64,000 nucleotides of DNA, taken from the NCBI RefSeq assembly GCF_034439435.1, contig NZ_JAPCKJ010000002.1, positions 434,001-498,000 of the forward strand, given 5' to 3'. Position 1 is the stretch's first letter. Every line of letters starts with the position of its first letter. The stretch comes from Sarcina sp034439435 (GTDB lineage Bacteria; Bacillota; Clostridia; Clostridiales; Clostridiaceae). Below the pieces are notes generated by a model. That model searched no databases, was not told the DNA's origin, and saw only the letters and a list, made by a program, of their open reading frames with translations. The position numbers and the translations under genes are program-made. Below are positions 25,096 through 36,100 of the stretch, in pieces.

Positions 25096-25695
25096 ATGAG
25101 AATATTAGATGATATAACAAAGTTTATTTTTGTTGAAGATGAACCAAAACCGTGTGACTTAATATTCATACCAGGTTCCTCTAAACATGAACTAAGTGAG
25201 AAAGCCAGCTTATTGTATAAGCAAGGTTTCGCTAAATATATTTTACCATCAGGTAAGTTTTCTTGTAAGCTAGAGAGATTTCCTAATGAAAAGATAAAAA
25301 ATGAAAAATATGCTGGTAATTATGAATCAGATTGGCAGTTTTGTTCTGAAGTTTTAAATAGGAATACTGTTCCCTTAGAGGCTATTTTACGTGAAGAAAA
25401 ATCAACTAATACATATGAAAATGCCTTTTTCTCAAGGAAAGTTACAGATGATTTAGATTTAGAAGTTAAAAGTGCAATTTTATGTTGCCAATCCTTTCAT
25501 TCTAGAAGAGCTTTAATGACTTATTCCTTGGCATATCCAAATACTAAGTTTTATGTTGTTCCAGTAGAAACTCAAGGGATTTCTAAGGATAACTGGCATA
25601 AATCTGACTACGGAATAAATAGAGTTCTTGGAGAACTTAAGAAATGTGGTTCTTATTTTGAAGAATATATAAAAAATTTAAATAAACCTGTATAA
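25096..25695 (+). CDS. YdcF/ElyC family protein (DUF218)
   Basis: A 199-residue soluble protein of the DUF218 fold. DLIFIPGSS near the N-terminus, STNTYENAFFSRK in the middle and ILCCQSFHSRRALMTYSLAYP match the conserved YdcF/SanA pattern (a Rossmann-like domain with conserved Asn and His-Arg). It lacks the membrane anchor of ElyC and SanA, so it is cytoplasmic. The biochemical role of this group is not settled. AAAGGAGAT precedes the ATG. Confidence 0.8.
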   Translation: MRILDDITKFIFVEDEPKPCDLIFIPGSSKHELSEKASLLYKQGFAKYILPSGKFSCKLERFPNEKIKNEKYAGNYESDWQFCSEVLNRNTVPLEAILREEKSTNTYENAFFSRKVTDDLDLEVKSAILCCQSFHSRRALMTYSLAYPNTKFYVVPVETQGISKDNWHKSDYGINRVLGELKKCGSYFEEYIKNLNKPV

Positions 25696-25761
25696 AATCA
25701 ACAACTTATTTTTAAACTTATTAACTTTCTAATTAAAATCTTTTAAAAAAGGGGAATATTT

Positions 25762-26214
25762 ATGTTTAAGTTTAAAGCTTTTAATTACTTAACAGATGAA
25801 GAAATAGATTTAAAGATTGAAGAAAAAATACCATCTGATCCAGAAAAGGGGTACGTACCTGCATATAAATATAAAATTACTCTTCATGACTCAAATAACA
25901 TCATAGGAGCTATTGATGTTAGAATAGGTCATAATGAGGGAACTTATTACGGTGGTAATATTGGCTATATGATTGAAGAAGCTTATAGAGGAAATAGCTA
26001 CGCTTCTAAAGCTTGTAAAATTATAAAAAATGTAGCTATAGCACATGGAATGAATAAACTTATAATAACCTGTAATCCAGATAATTTTCCATCAAGGAGG
26101 ACCTGTGAAAAGACAGGGCTTAAACTTAAAGATATAGTTGACTTACCACCATACAATGACATGTATAAAAATGGTGAAATGCAAAAGTGTATCTATGAGT
26201 GGATTTTAGAATAA
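25762..26214 (+). CDS. GNAT family N-acetyltransferase
   Basis: A 150-residue acyltransferase of the RimJ/RimL-like group. IGYMIEEAYRGNSYASKAC (about 77-95) carries the acetyl-CoA-binding motif and NFPSRRTCEKTGLKL the C-terminal motif. Substrate unknown. AAAGGGGAA precedes the ATG. It follows the YdcF-like gene by 66 bases and ends in the terminator at 26253. Confidence 0.87.
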   Translation: MFKFKAFNYLTDEEIDLKIEEKIPSDPEKGYVPAYKYKITLHDSNNIIGAIDVRIGHNEGTYYGGNIGYMIEEAYRGNSYASKACKIIKNVAIAHGMNKLIITCNPDNFPSRRTCEKTGLKLKDIVDLPPYNDMYKNGEMQKCIYEWILE

Positions 26215-26252
26215 TTGCTAACTCTAATAAAATATATTAATGATTTAAAGTA

Positions 26253-26286
26253 AAAAAGAGATATCAAATACTTGATATCTCTTTTT
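26253..26286 (+). terminator. Intrinsic terminator
   Basis: AAAGAGATATCAA / TTGATATCTCTTT with a four-base loop and T-rich tail. Confidence 0.88.
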
Positions 26287-26423
26287 ATTTTGATTTATAA
26301 CTCCTGCTACTAAATATAACATCCAGTTGTTAAAGAAAATCCTCTTTTATTTGTAAAGCATGATATCCTGTTAAATATTGTAGCTAAAACAATTAAAATC
26401 ATATGTAAAGTTCATAGCATGTC

Positions 26424-28073
26424 CTATTTAGAATAAATACTTTTTATCTTTAAATTCTCTAAATCTTGAATATCTAATGGTTTTGAGAAAAAATACCCTT
26501 GAATATACATCTTTTCATAAGAAAAAGAGTTAATTATGTCAACTTGATACGCTTCTTCAACCCCTTCAAATACAATTGTTCTATCTGAAATTTTGCATAC
26601 TTCTGATATAAAATCTATTATTTTCATATTTATAGTAGAATTTATATTATCAATAAAATATTTATCTAATTTTACTATATTCGAATCTATCTTATTTAAT
26701 AAATCTAAATTAGAATACTCAACTCCAAAATCATCAATAGCTATTAAGAAACCATGTCTTTTTAATATTTTTATAGCACTTTGTATCTTTTCTATATCTT
26801 TAACTGCAAATTTTTCAACAATTTCTAGACATATGGTTTTACTTCTCATATTATAATCATTTGCTATTTTAATTGCAGAGTTTAAAAATTTTTGATTTTC
26901 CATCTCTTTAAAAGATACGTTTAATGAAATATAAAAGTTATTATTTTTAACAACATCATAATCTTTTATAATTTCATAATCTAATATTACTTTTTTTAGG
27001 TTCCATAGGGATAATTCAAGCATCATATTATTATCTTCTACTTCTTTTATAAAATAATATGGTGATAAAATCTTATCATTATATTTTAATCTTGAAAGAG
27101 CTTCAAATCCTACCACTTGACTATTTCTAGCATTTACAATTGGTTGATAATAAAGAAGAAAATTATTATTATTTAAATTTTCTATAATTCTTCTTTTATT
27201 TTTTCTTAATTTTATATTTGCTTTGATTTTTCTTATAATAATTATACTTAAAGGTATCATGAAAATAATAATTAATAAACTGGTAATTTGCATTTTTTTT
27301 GTATATTTATTAAAATATTTAGGATATAATTTTTTATAGCTAGAATTGTTAGAATTCTCCATATCTCCTAAAACTTTATCTATTTTATCAATAATCTCTG
27401 AGTCTTCCTTTCTAGATACTATATATGCTGGTCCAGAGGAAAAATCAAATATACATTTAACATCATCACTTTTTGAAAATGCATTATTATCGTTGTTAAG
27501 TACTATAAAATCAACTTTTTTTTCTTTTAAAAGTTGCACTACATCATCATAGGATGAAGCATAAACTAAATCAACATTAATATCCTTACTTTTAAGAAAA
27601 TTTAAAATCCATTTATTATTTACTTCATCATTTATATATCCCATCTTTAAACCATTTAATGCTTTTATATCACCATTTTCAATATTCCTATCAGTATATA
27701 TACCATAATTTTCATTATTAATATAATGATTTGTATACTCATATATCTTTTTTCTATTTTGTGTTTTATTAACACCAAATAGTAAATCTATTTCTCCATC
27801 TTTAAGCTTTTCTAAGGCATCAGAAACATCGCAATCAACATACTCAAAATCAATATTTAATCTTTTAGAAATTGACTTCATTAAATCATTATAATATCCA
27901 GTAGGTTTTAAATTTTTATTAAGATAATAATATGGATAACTCTCATAAAATCCTACCTTTATTTTTTGGTGATTTTCATTAACTGTACTCTTAGAAAATC
28001 CATATATAATTAGACTTGTAAAAACAACGAAAAAAATCACTATACTTATAAAAAAGACTTTTTTCTTTCTCAT
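26424..28073 (-). CDS. Substrate-binding domain fused to a c-di-GMP phosphodiesterase (EAL)
   Basis: Start set at the ATG at 28073, six bases after AAGGGTG. About 549 residues: signal anchor (7-27), an extracellular family 3 solute-binding domain (about 35-255, with VGFYESYPYYY and GEIDLLFGV), a second membrane helix (about 265-285) and an EAL domain (about 300-540). Catalytic residues are all present: GFEALSRL, LNVS, LEIVE, DDFG, KLDKYF, EGVE and QGYFFSKP. There is no GGDEF domain. It should degrade c-di-GMP in the cytoplasm in response to a small extracellular ligand, probably an amino acid or peptide. Confidence 0.9.
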   Translation of the reverse strand: MRKKKVFFISIVIFFVVFTSLIIYGFSKSTVNENHQKIKVGFYESYPYYYLNKNLKPTGYYNDLMKSISKRLNIDFEYVDCDVSDALEKLKDGEIDLLFGVNKTQNRKKIYEYTNHYINNENYGIYTDRNIENGDIKALNGLKMGYINDEVNNKWILNFLKSKDINVDLVYASSYDDVVQLLKEKKVDFIVLNNDNNAFSKSDDVKCIFDFSSGPAYIVSRKEDSEIIDKIDKVLGDMENSNNSSYKKLYPKYFNKYTKKMQITSLLIIIFMIPLSIIIIRKIKANIKLRKNKRRIIENLNNNNFLLYYQPIVNARNSQVVGFEALSRLKYNDKILSPYYFIKEVEDNNMMLELSLWNLKKVILDYEIIKDYDVVKNNNFYISLNVSFKEMENQKFLNSAIKIANDYNMRSKTICLEIVEKFAVKDIEKIQSAIKILKRHGFLIAIDDFGVEYSNLDLLNKIDSNIVKLDKYFIDNINSTINMKIIDFISEVCKISDRTIVFEGVEEAYQVDIINSFSYEKMYIQGYFFSKPLDIQDLENLKIKSIYSK

Positions 28074-28136
28074 ACAATACACCCTTTATAATCCTTTCTA
28101 TTAAATTTAATTATACTTATAATAATATCTACATAA

Positions 28137-28178
28137 TTTTAAACAAGAATTTAAACTCATCTAAATTCTTGTTTAAAA
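28137..28178 (-). terminator. Hairpin upstream of the EAL gene
   Basis: TTTTAAACAAGAATTTA / TAAATTCTTGTTTAAAA, 17-bp stem. It is downstream of leftward transcription from the Nudix gene. Confidence 0.6.
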
Positions 28179-28280
28179 ATTCCAAGTGGAATATTATCAT
28201 AACTTACATATTAAGTAAATAGCTTGTTTTTTATTGATAGATTATATATTTATCCTTTTAGTGAAATATAAATAAAAAAA

Positions 28281-28313
28281 CTACATTGTAACTTTTAAAT
28301 TATTACAATGTAG
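28281..28313 (-). terminator. Intrinsic terminator of the Nudix transcript
   Basis: CTACATTGTAA / TTACAATGTAG, followed on the minus strand by seven T. Confidence 0.8.
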
Positions 28314-28378
28314 AGTACTTATCTTAATTTCTATCAAAATTTAATATTCTATATAAAATAAATTTAGGCTTTATGATT

Positions 28379-28461
28379 AAGAATTATGTTTTAACTTCTT
28401 CAACATATTCTGACTTTATTAATTTTAATATTCTAAGAATAAATGTAATCATGTACTCTTG
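28379..28461 (-). pseudogene. C-terminal remnant of a copy of the 40219-40440 gene
   Basis: The minus strand reads YMITFILRILKLIKSEYVEEVKT, against YMMAFIPRMLELIKPECVEEVKN at the end of the protein encoded at 40219-40440. DNA is also closely similar (TTTTTAACTTCTTCAACA type stretches in both). Only the last 27 or so codons remain, just downstream of the Nudix gene. Confidence 0.75.
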
Positions 28462-28470
28462 CTACTTCTA

Positions 28471-28893
28471 TTAATTGTATATACGCCTAATAACTTCATT
28501 AAATAAATACGGCTGAATTAAGGGATGTGTTAAATTTACAGGTATTGTATCAAATAATTTAACCTCCCTAATTTCAGAATCAGGTAATTCGTCAAGTTTA
28601 TCTATTTCTGCATAAAATAGCTGGCCAAAAGATTTAGCTTCTTTATCATCTACTGAATATATACATACTGGCGTAATTTTAAAATCCTTTGCTCCTGTTC
28701 CTTCAACCAACTCTCTTAATGCAGTGGTATTAATATCCTCATCTTTTTCTCTATGACCACCTGGTATTTCCCAAGTCTTTTTCTCTTTATGCTTTATAAA
28801 TAAACATTTTTGTTTATAGCGCGCCACAATAACAGCAAATAAAGGTCTACTCTCTTCCACCTTATTTAATTCGTAAAAATTCACTTTTAGCAT
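28471..28893 (-). CDS. Nudix hydrolase with an altered Nudix box
   Basis: A 140-residue protein of the Nudix fold. The box runs from G46 to A68: G-x5-E52-x7-R60-E61-LV-E64-G65-T-G67. The usual REUxEExGU has Glu where this has G65, so one of the metal-binding glutamates is missing. Family members hydrolyse nucleoside diphosphates linked to another group; whether this one is active is unclear. GGAGAGGG precedes the ATG. The transcript ends at the hairpin at 28281, after the remnant at 28379-28461. Confidence 0.82.
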   Translation of the reverse strand: MLKVNFYELNKVEESRPLFAVIVARYKQKCLFIKHKEKKTWEIPGGHREKDEDINTTALRELVEGTGAKDFKITPVCIYSVDDKEAKSFGQLFYAEIDKLDELPDSEIREVKLFDTIPVNLTHPLIQPYLFNEVIRRIYN

Positions 28894-29156
28894 AATACCC
28901 TCTCCAATTTCTAAATATTTAAATTGCCATAATAATTTCTATACAATACCCAATATTATGTCCATATAATACCATAAAAATAAATTTCACCTCTGGAAAT
29001 TAACAATATTAACGATAAATTTAATTTTTATCTATACTTTTAATAAGTACTATTTATACTCAATTGGTAAATATTGTTTTATGTTATATCTTATTTGTAT
29101 ATACTTAAATAAAAGTAATAAATAAATTATATTATTCACATAAAGGGGGAGTTTTT

Positions 29157-29963
29157 TTGGAAAAGATTCTAATATTAGGGGCAAGTGGCTTAGTTGGTAA
29201 GGCTTTATGTAATGAATTAAAAGATTTCTACAAAGTTTATGGTACATATAACAAGAATAAAGTTTATATTGATCATGTAGAAATGATAAAGTTTGAAATA
29301 GAAAATCTTCATTTAATACTTGATATACTTAGTAAGTATCAACCTGATAAAATAGTAATTTCTTTAACTGGTGATTATGAAAAACAATTTGATGTAATAA
29401 AAGAAATAGTTAATTATTCAAAAGCATATAATTCCATTGTATATTTTGTATCTACTTGGAATGTATTTGATGCATATCCTAAGAAAATATATTATGAAAA
29501 TGATAAAATGTCATCTGATACAGACTATGGAAAATTTAAGATACAAGCAGAAAATTTCTTATTAAATAACATAGAAAGTAGATGTGTTATATTTAGACTA
29601 CCTATGATTTGGGGTAAAAATTCTCCACGATTAAATAAGCTTAAAGAAAATTTAAACAATAATGAGCCTATTGAGATTATTACAAATATGTTTTTAAATA
29701 ATAATACTGATGAAATACTTGCTAAACAAATACATTATATTTTACAAAGCCATTCAAAGGGAATATTTCACTTAGGTAGTATTGATGAAGTCAACCACTT
29801 TGATTTTATAAGGAATTTGACAAATAAATTAGGTTATAGCAACGTTAAATTTAATGAAGTTCAATATGGAGATGATTCTTGCAGGGCTACATTAGGCTCT
29901 AATAAAGATCTACCTAAAGCCTTACAAGTATCTACCCAAGATATAATAAATTCTTTGATTTAA
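29157..29963 (+). CDS. RmlD-like NAD(P)-dependent sugar-nucleotide reductase/epimerase
   Basis: A 268-residue extended short-chain dehydrogenase with a TTG start behind GGGGGAG. The dinucleotide motif is G8-ASGLVG and the catalytic Tyr and Lys are in Y123-GKF-K127. The closest named relative by pattern is dTDP-4-dehydrorhamnose reductase (RmlD), though no other rhamnose gene is nearby, so a different sugar is possible. It stands alone and ends in a strong terminator at 29993. Confidence 0.78.
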   Translation: MEKILILGASGLVGKALCNELKDFYKVYGTYNKNKVYIDHVEMIKFEIENLHLILDILSKYQPDKIVISLTGDYEKQFDVIKEIVNYSKAYNSIVYFVSTWNVFDAYPKKIYYENDKMSSDTDYGKFKIQAENFLLNNIESRCVIFRLPMIWGKNSPRLNKLKENLNNNEPIEIITNMFLNNNTDEILAKQIHYILQSHSKGIFHLGSIDEVNHFDFIRNLTNKLGYSNVKFNEVQYGDDSCRATLGSNKDLPKALQVSTQDIINSLI

Positions 29964-29992
29964 TAAATTATAATTGTTGATATATATAATAA

Positions 29993-30054
29993 AAAACCTC
30001 CTTTAGCTTTGGAAATAAGTTTTTACCAATTTCCATTTAGCTAAAGGAGGTTTT
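29993..30054. terminator. Bidirectional terminator
   Basis: AAAACCTCCTTTAGCT pairs with AGCTAAAGGAGGTTTT, with inner pairing GGAAAT / ATTTCC. It lies between the convergent reductase and amylopullulanase genes. Confidence 0.85.
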
Positions 30055-30144
30055 ATTAAAATTCTAAAAGTACTCTTGACTCTTTGAAAGCAAGTGACTT
30101 TTTACTGCTTAATTATTTTTATATAGTTATAACTCTAGTTTTTA

Positions 30145-33100
30145 TTATTTTTTAACACCTTTTATTTTCCATAGAAGCATAGCCACTCCTAAACCAATAG
30201 CTGCAACTCCAATTATTACAATTACTATCCTTCCACCTACTGATCCTGTATTAGGTAAAAATCCTGAGTGTTTAACTTTTACCTTACATGTAGCTTTGAA
30301 TCCACCATCCTTAGTTGTTACTGTTATTTCAGCTTCCCCTGATGATTTTGCTTCTATATTTCCATTCTCATCAACGGATACTACCTTAGAATTACTTGAT
30401 GACCAAGTAACTTCTTGGTTAGTTGCATCCTTTGGACTTATTTTAGCTTTTAGAGTATAACTTTCACCTTTTTTAAGGTTTAAATGCTTTTTGTTTAGCT
30501 TAACTCCAGTTACCTTAACCGCTTCTGAAGGAGAAACTTCCTTTTCATTTACCTTAACATTGATTTCCTTAGTGCTTGATGCACCTTGGCTATCTGTTAC
30601 TTTGTAAACTATTTTGTAGTCTCCTGGCTTTTCTGTATTAACTGTGTTTTCTACAACCTTAATATCCTTTGTTAAATCTCCATCTTCCTTGTCCTCTGCT
30701 GTTACGTCTTTCATCGGATCAAAGTTATCACCAACTGTTAATGTAACATCTTTAGCATTGATTGTTGGAGCTGTATTTTCTTCTACTGGAGGAACTTCCT
30801 TTTCACTTACTTTAACATTGATTTCCTTAGTGCTTGAAGCTCCTTGGCTATCAGTTACTTTGTAAACTACTTTATAATCTCCAGCTTTTTCTGTATTAAC
30901 CGTATTCTCTACAACCTTAATATCCTTTGTTAAATCTCCATCTTCCTTATCTTCTGCTGTTACTCCCTTCATTGGGTCAAAGCTATCTCCAACTGTTAAA
31001 GTAACATCTTTAGCATTTATTTCTGGAGCATTATTTATAACTGCTGGTGGTACACTATCCTCTTTAAGAGCTAAGATAGCAGTTCCTCCATCTTCTTTTG
31101 AAGGTGCCTTTACGTTTACATTTCCCTCCTCACCTACTGAATATTCATTTCCACTGTATAAGTCTTTAACCTTATCTCCTTCTTTGAAGTTTGTTTTAAA
31201 GCTTACATCTTTACCTTCATTCTTAGTGTTTAATACAACAAATAGGTTTTGTCCATTTGGAATATTAGTTACTTCATTAGTAGCATTTAAACGCATAGGA
31301 GTAACTTCTCCTCCATTATAGCTTCTTAGAATAACTGAATATCCCTCTTCATTACTTCCAGCAATAGTTTTTCTATCACCTTTTGAAAATACCTTAGAAT
31401 ATTCTTTTCTTATATTAAGAAGTTTTTCATAATGGTCATGAACCTTCTTGTACTTAGGATCATTTAATCTTTTAAAGTCCATATCATATCTATTTTGATC
31501 TCCTTGTTCAAAGCCATTCCATCCTGACATTCCAAGTTCTTCTCCATAGTATATAACAGGAATACCCTTATCTGTTATTTGAAGAGATGCTGCAAGCATT
31601 TGCTTTCCTAGATCATCTCCTACAGTTTTTAAGAATCCATCTTCATCATGGCTACTTAAGAATTGTCCCATTAAGTTAGTGTTACTTATTTTGCTTGCTC
31701 TATCATCTAAATAAGCTGAAGCACCTTCAATATTTCCATTTACAAAATCTCTTGCTTTACCTTTATAACCAAAGTCTAATAAAGCATCCATTTGTCCACT
31801 TTGAAGTTGTCCTCCATCATTATTTATATCAGCACCAAAATATTCACCAATAGTTTTAAAGCTTGGATCTATTTCTGTTAATTTATTTTTAAATGCCTTC
31901 CATGTAGTGTTATCAACATGCTTAACTGTATCAACTCTGAAGTAATCAATAGTATTTCCTTTTTCGGTCTTAGATCTTTCAATCCATCCTGTTTGCCAAT
32001 CTATTATCTTTTCTCTTACCTCTGGATCCTCTGTTTTGAAATCTGGAAGTCCTGCTGACTCTTGAGTTATGAAGTCATTTCCTGGATTTTCTCTAAGCAT
32101 ATCATTAAACTTAGCTCTATCTCCATCTGTTGGATAGTTATTAGCTCCACTATTAGCATCTATATTCTTCATTCCATAACCAGTATGATTTAAAACAACG
32201 TCAACCATTATTTTTATTCCATTATCATGAGCTGTATCTATTAATGTTTTTAAGTCATCCATAGTTCCTAAGTGTGGATCTAATGTTTCAAAATCCTTAG
32301 CCCAGTAACCATGATATGAATATTGAGTTTTTCCTTGAGAGAACATTTGATTAAAGTCAGTGTTCTCAACAATAGGAGTTATCCAAATTGTATTTATTCC
32401 AAGTTCTTTTAAGTATTGAACTTTATCTATTAATCCTTTTAAATCTCCTCCATGATAAGTATATGGATTGTTCTTATCATAATTATTTCCATGAGGATCA
32501 TCATTACTCTTATCTCCATTGAAGAATCTATCTGTTACTGTGAAGTAAACTCTTGACTCATCAAATCCAAAGTCTAAAGGACCAACTCCAACCTTTGATT
32601 TAACAGTTAACTTTCCTGAAGCTTTATGACTTTCTCCATTCTTATCAACTATTATAACTGGTATTTCCTTTTCTCCAGTTGGTACACTATCATTTATTCC
32701 AATACTTTGACTTAGTGAACCATCCTTTAATAAATCTAAATCCATTAAAACTTTATTAGGTCCACCTACATTAGTAAGATCCATATAAATTTCTTTTATA
32801 TTTTCTTTTTTAGCATCACTTCCGCTTAATTTAAGATTTACAAGAGCATTTTCATCATAGTTAACCTCATTATTTGCGAAAGTAACCTCTCCATTTATCT
32901 TCAATGGAGAATATTCTATTGTTTGCTTTTCAGTTTCTGTTGTCTTTCCATCCTTTGTAACTAGAAAGCTATATTCATAAGTGCCAGGTTTTATATCTTT
33001 TAATGAATAACCAAAGAACTCATTTTGTGAATCATAAGTCATACCATAAGTCTTTGTATCCTTAAATAATAATCCTGGAGAAGTAACCCTAACTTGAACC

Positions 33101-36100
33101 TTATCTATTGAAGATTGATTATTTTCTTCATATAAAGCTTCATCTCTATATTTAAAGTCAATGTTTCCTTCTTTTATTTCAGCATTCTTTATTGCTGAAA
33201 CTTGGAAGAATTCTCCCACTCCACTCTTAATAGTCACCTTTGTTACATTCATTGATGGATCTATTTTTATATATCTGTCTGAATCATATGGGTCTTTTTC
33301 ATCCCAACCAGTTCCTTTTCTTAAAGTAAATCCAACCTGTGTTACATCTGGCGCTATTTCAAACTTAGCTACTGCCTTCCCATCTTTAATCTCAGTGAAG
33401 TTTTGTTGTCCATCATTTACTCCTGTCTGCCAAGTCCAAATGTTCCATCCATCATAGTCTTTATCATCTCTAACATAAGTGAATTCAATATATTTCTTAG
33501 TGTATTTTTTAACTTCTATTTCTTTAGTCGCCTTTGCAGCTCCACTCTTAGCTGTTATCTTAACCTTACCTTGGTTTATTCCTTGAACTACTCCAAGAGT
33601 TGATACCTTAGCTATGCTTTCATCAGATGATGTCCACTCTATATTAGCTCCTGTCATCACTTGACCAAATTGATCTTTAACAGTAGGGTTAATTTGAATA
33701 TCCTTACCTGTATAAACTTGATTTGGTCCATCTAATTCTAAAGAAGTTGGAACAAGGTGAACTACTTCCACATCTACTTCCTTAGTTAAACTTCCAGAAC
33801 TTAGAGTTATAATTGCTTTTCCTTCTTTTAAAGCAGTTACTTTTCCATTATTTGAATCAACCTTTATTACTGAGTCATCTGAAACGGTCCATTTGATTTC
33901 TGAGTTAGGAATTATTCTTCCATTTTGGTCTTTAACTACTGCCTTTAAGAAACTTGAAGCTCCTATATCTAGTTTTAAGCTTGAAGGGTTAACATCTATT
34001 GAAGTTGGTGTTTGTGCTTCTCCATCTACGCTTTCATCATAAAGAACCTTAGCTGATAAAGGTGCAACTTTTACTGAGTTTGCTCCCTTAAGAGTTTCTA
34101 ATACCTCTGTTCCAGCCTTGTGTTCATTTACTACTACATTCCAGTCACCTTGATGTGGAAGTCCAACTTCCTTCTCAGCATTATTTCCATTATAAACTAC
34201 TACTATATTCTTCCATGAATCTCCATTAGCAAAGTTTTTAAGTTGGAATACAACTACATTATCGTTAGCCTTACTTACTACTAAGTTGCTTTCAACTGCA
34301 GCCTTTGTATCCATTCTAAATGCTGGATGTGATTTTCTTAAAGCTATTAATCCTTGATAGTAATCAAATACTCCACTAAACTTCTCTTTGTTTTGCCAGT
34401 TTATTTGATTTATAGCATCTGGACTCTTATAACTATTATGATCTCCATATTTACTTCTTAAGAATTCATCTCCTGCTTGGAAGAATGGAATTCCTTGTGA
34501 AGTCATTGTAATAGCAGTTGTTAATACACTTCTTCTTACATATTCATTGTCTAAAGGATTAGCCTCTGTTATTACACTATATGGTTTAGCTTTCTTTTCA
34601 ACAGCTTCTTGAACTGAAGAATAATTATTAGCATCTTCTCCTATTAAAGCTCCATCTCTCATTTCTAAGAAACCAGCTTCACTTTCTTTGCCTGCTGCCT
34701 TTATTATCTTATCCCAAAGATTTAAATTATCATGAGCTGTTACATAGTTGATTGTTTCACTTGGACTATCAGTAAAGTCGTCAACGGCTCCTTTAACACC
34801 TGCTACTATATCTCCTTCTTTACCTGTAGCTCCTGTAGCAAAACCTTGTCCAGCTCCATCACTATCGCCTTTTATAGCTCCTCTAAAATTATCATTAAAT
34901 ACAGCAAACCCTTTACCTTTTTGGCTTCCTTTTAAAGTTTGTTGGTCTTGTGGAAGAGCACTTCCTCCTGCTTGCCATGGTTCACCATATATTATTAAAC
35001 TTGGATCAACTTCATTTCTTAACTCAGTTGTTAGTTCACTCATAGTTTTTGTATCTATTAATCCCATTAAGTCAAATCTGAATCCATCTACATCATATTC
35101 TTTAGCTAAATGCTTAACAGAATCTTTTATATATTTTCTAACCATAGGTCTTTCAGTTGCAACCTCGTTACCACAACCTGAACCATTAGTGTATTTACCC
35201 TCATCATCAGTTCTATAGAAATATCCTGGCACAACTGGGTCAAAAGCTGAATTTTGTCCTGTTCCAGAAGTATGGTTATAGACTACATCCATAACAACTC
35301 TTATGTCATTTTTGTGAAGAGTTTGTACCATGTCTTTAAATTCTTTTACTCTTGATGTTGGATTTTCTGGGTTTGTTGAGTATGATCCTTCTAAAGCATT
35401 GTAATTTTGTGGATCATATCCCCAGTTAAATTGAGGTTTATTACTTACTTCATTTACTGAAGAATAATCAAAGGATGGTAATAAGTGAACTGTTGTTATT
35501 CCTAACTCTTTTAAGTGATCTACTCCTGTTTTCACATCAGTTCCTGGTACCTTTGTTCCTTCCTCTGCCATTCCTTCAAACTTTCCTTTATTTTTCATGC
35601 CTGAATCTTGAGATATTGAAAAATCTCTAACATGCATTTCATATAAAATTGAGTCTGTAGGATTTAACATAGGTGGTTTCTTAACGCTTCCCCATCCTTC
35701 TAGGTTTGTAGCTGAAAAATCAATTATAGCTCCTCTTTGTCCATTAGCTGAAACAGCCTTTGCATATGGATCTATAGCATAATTAGTTTTTCCATCAGCA
35801 AAGCTTACTTTATACATATAGTACTTACCATCTAAGTTTTCATTAACTTTTAAGCTCCAAACTCCCTTATCTTCCTTAGTCATAGGAATTTCTCTTCCAC
35901 CAGTATTATCTGTTACCTTACCATTTTCATCATAAGTTCCTGCATTATCATATAATACCACGCTAACATCCTTAGCTGTTGGAGCCCATAATTTAAATGC
36001 TGAAGAATCCTTTGAATAAGTTAATCCTAAGTCATCTCCATTATAGAAATACTCTGGATCATCTAAAATTTTTCTCATAGTAACCTTAGTCGCTCTAAAG

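Noticed and set aside
29050..29247. 65-codon minus-strand frame over the start of the RmlD-like gene
   Set aside because: Antisense to a gene with clear motifs and a good ribosome binding site.
34748..35218. 156-codon open frame on the plus strand inside the amylopullulanase gene
   Set aside because: Lies antisense to the pullulanase catalytic domain, which is certain by its motifs. Low-complexity serine/proline-rich product and no ribosome binding site.
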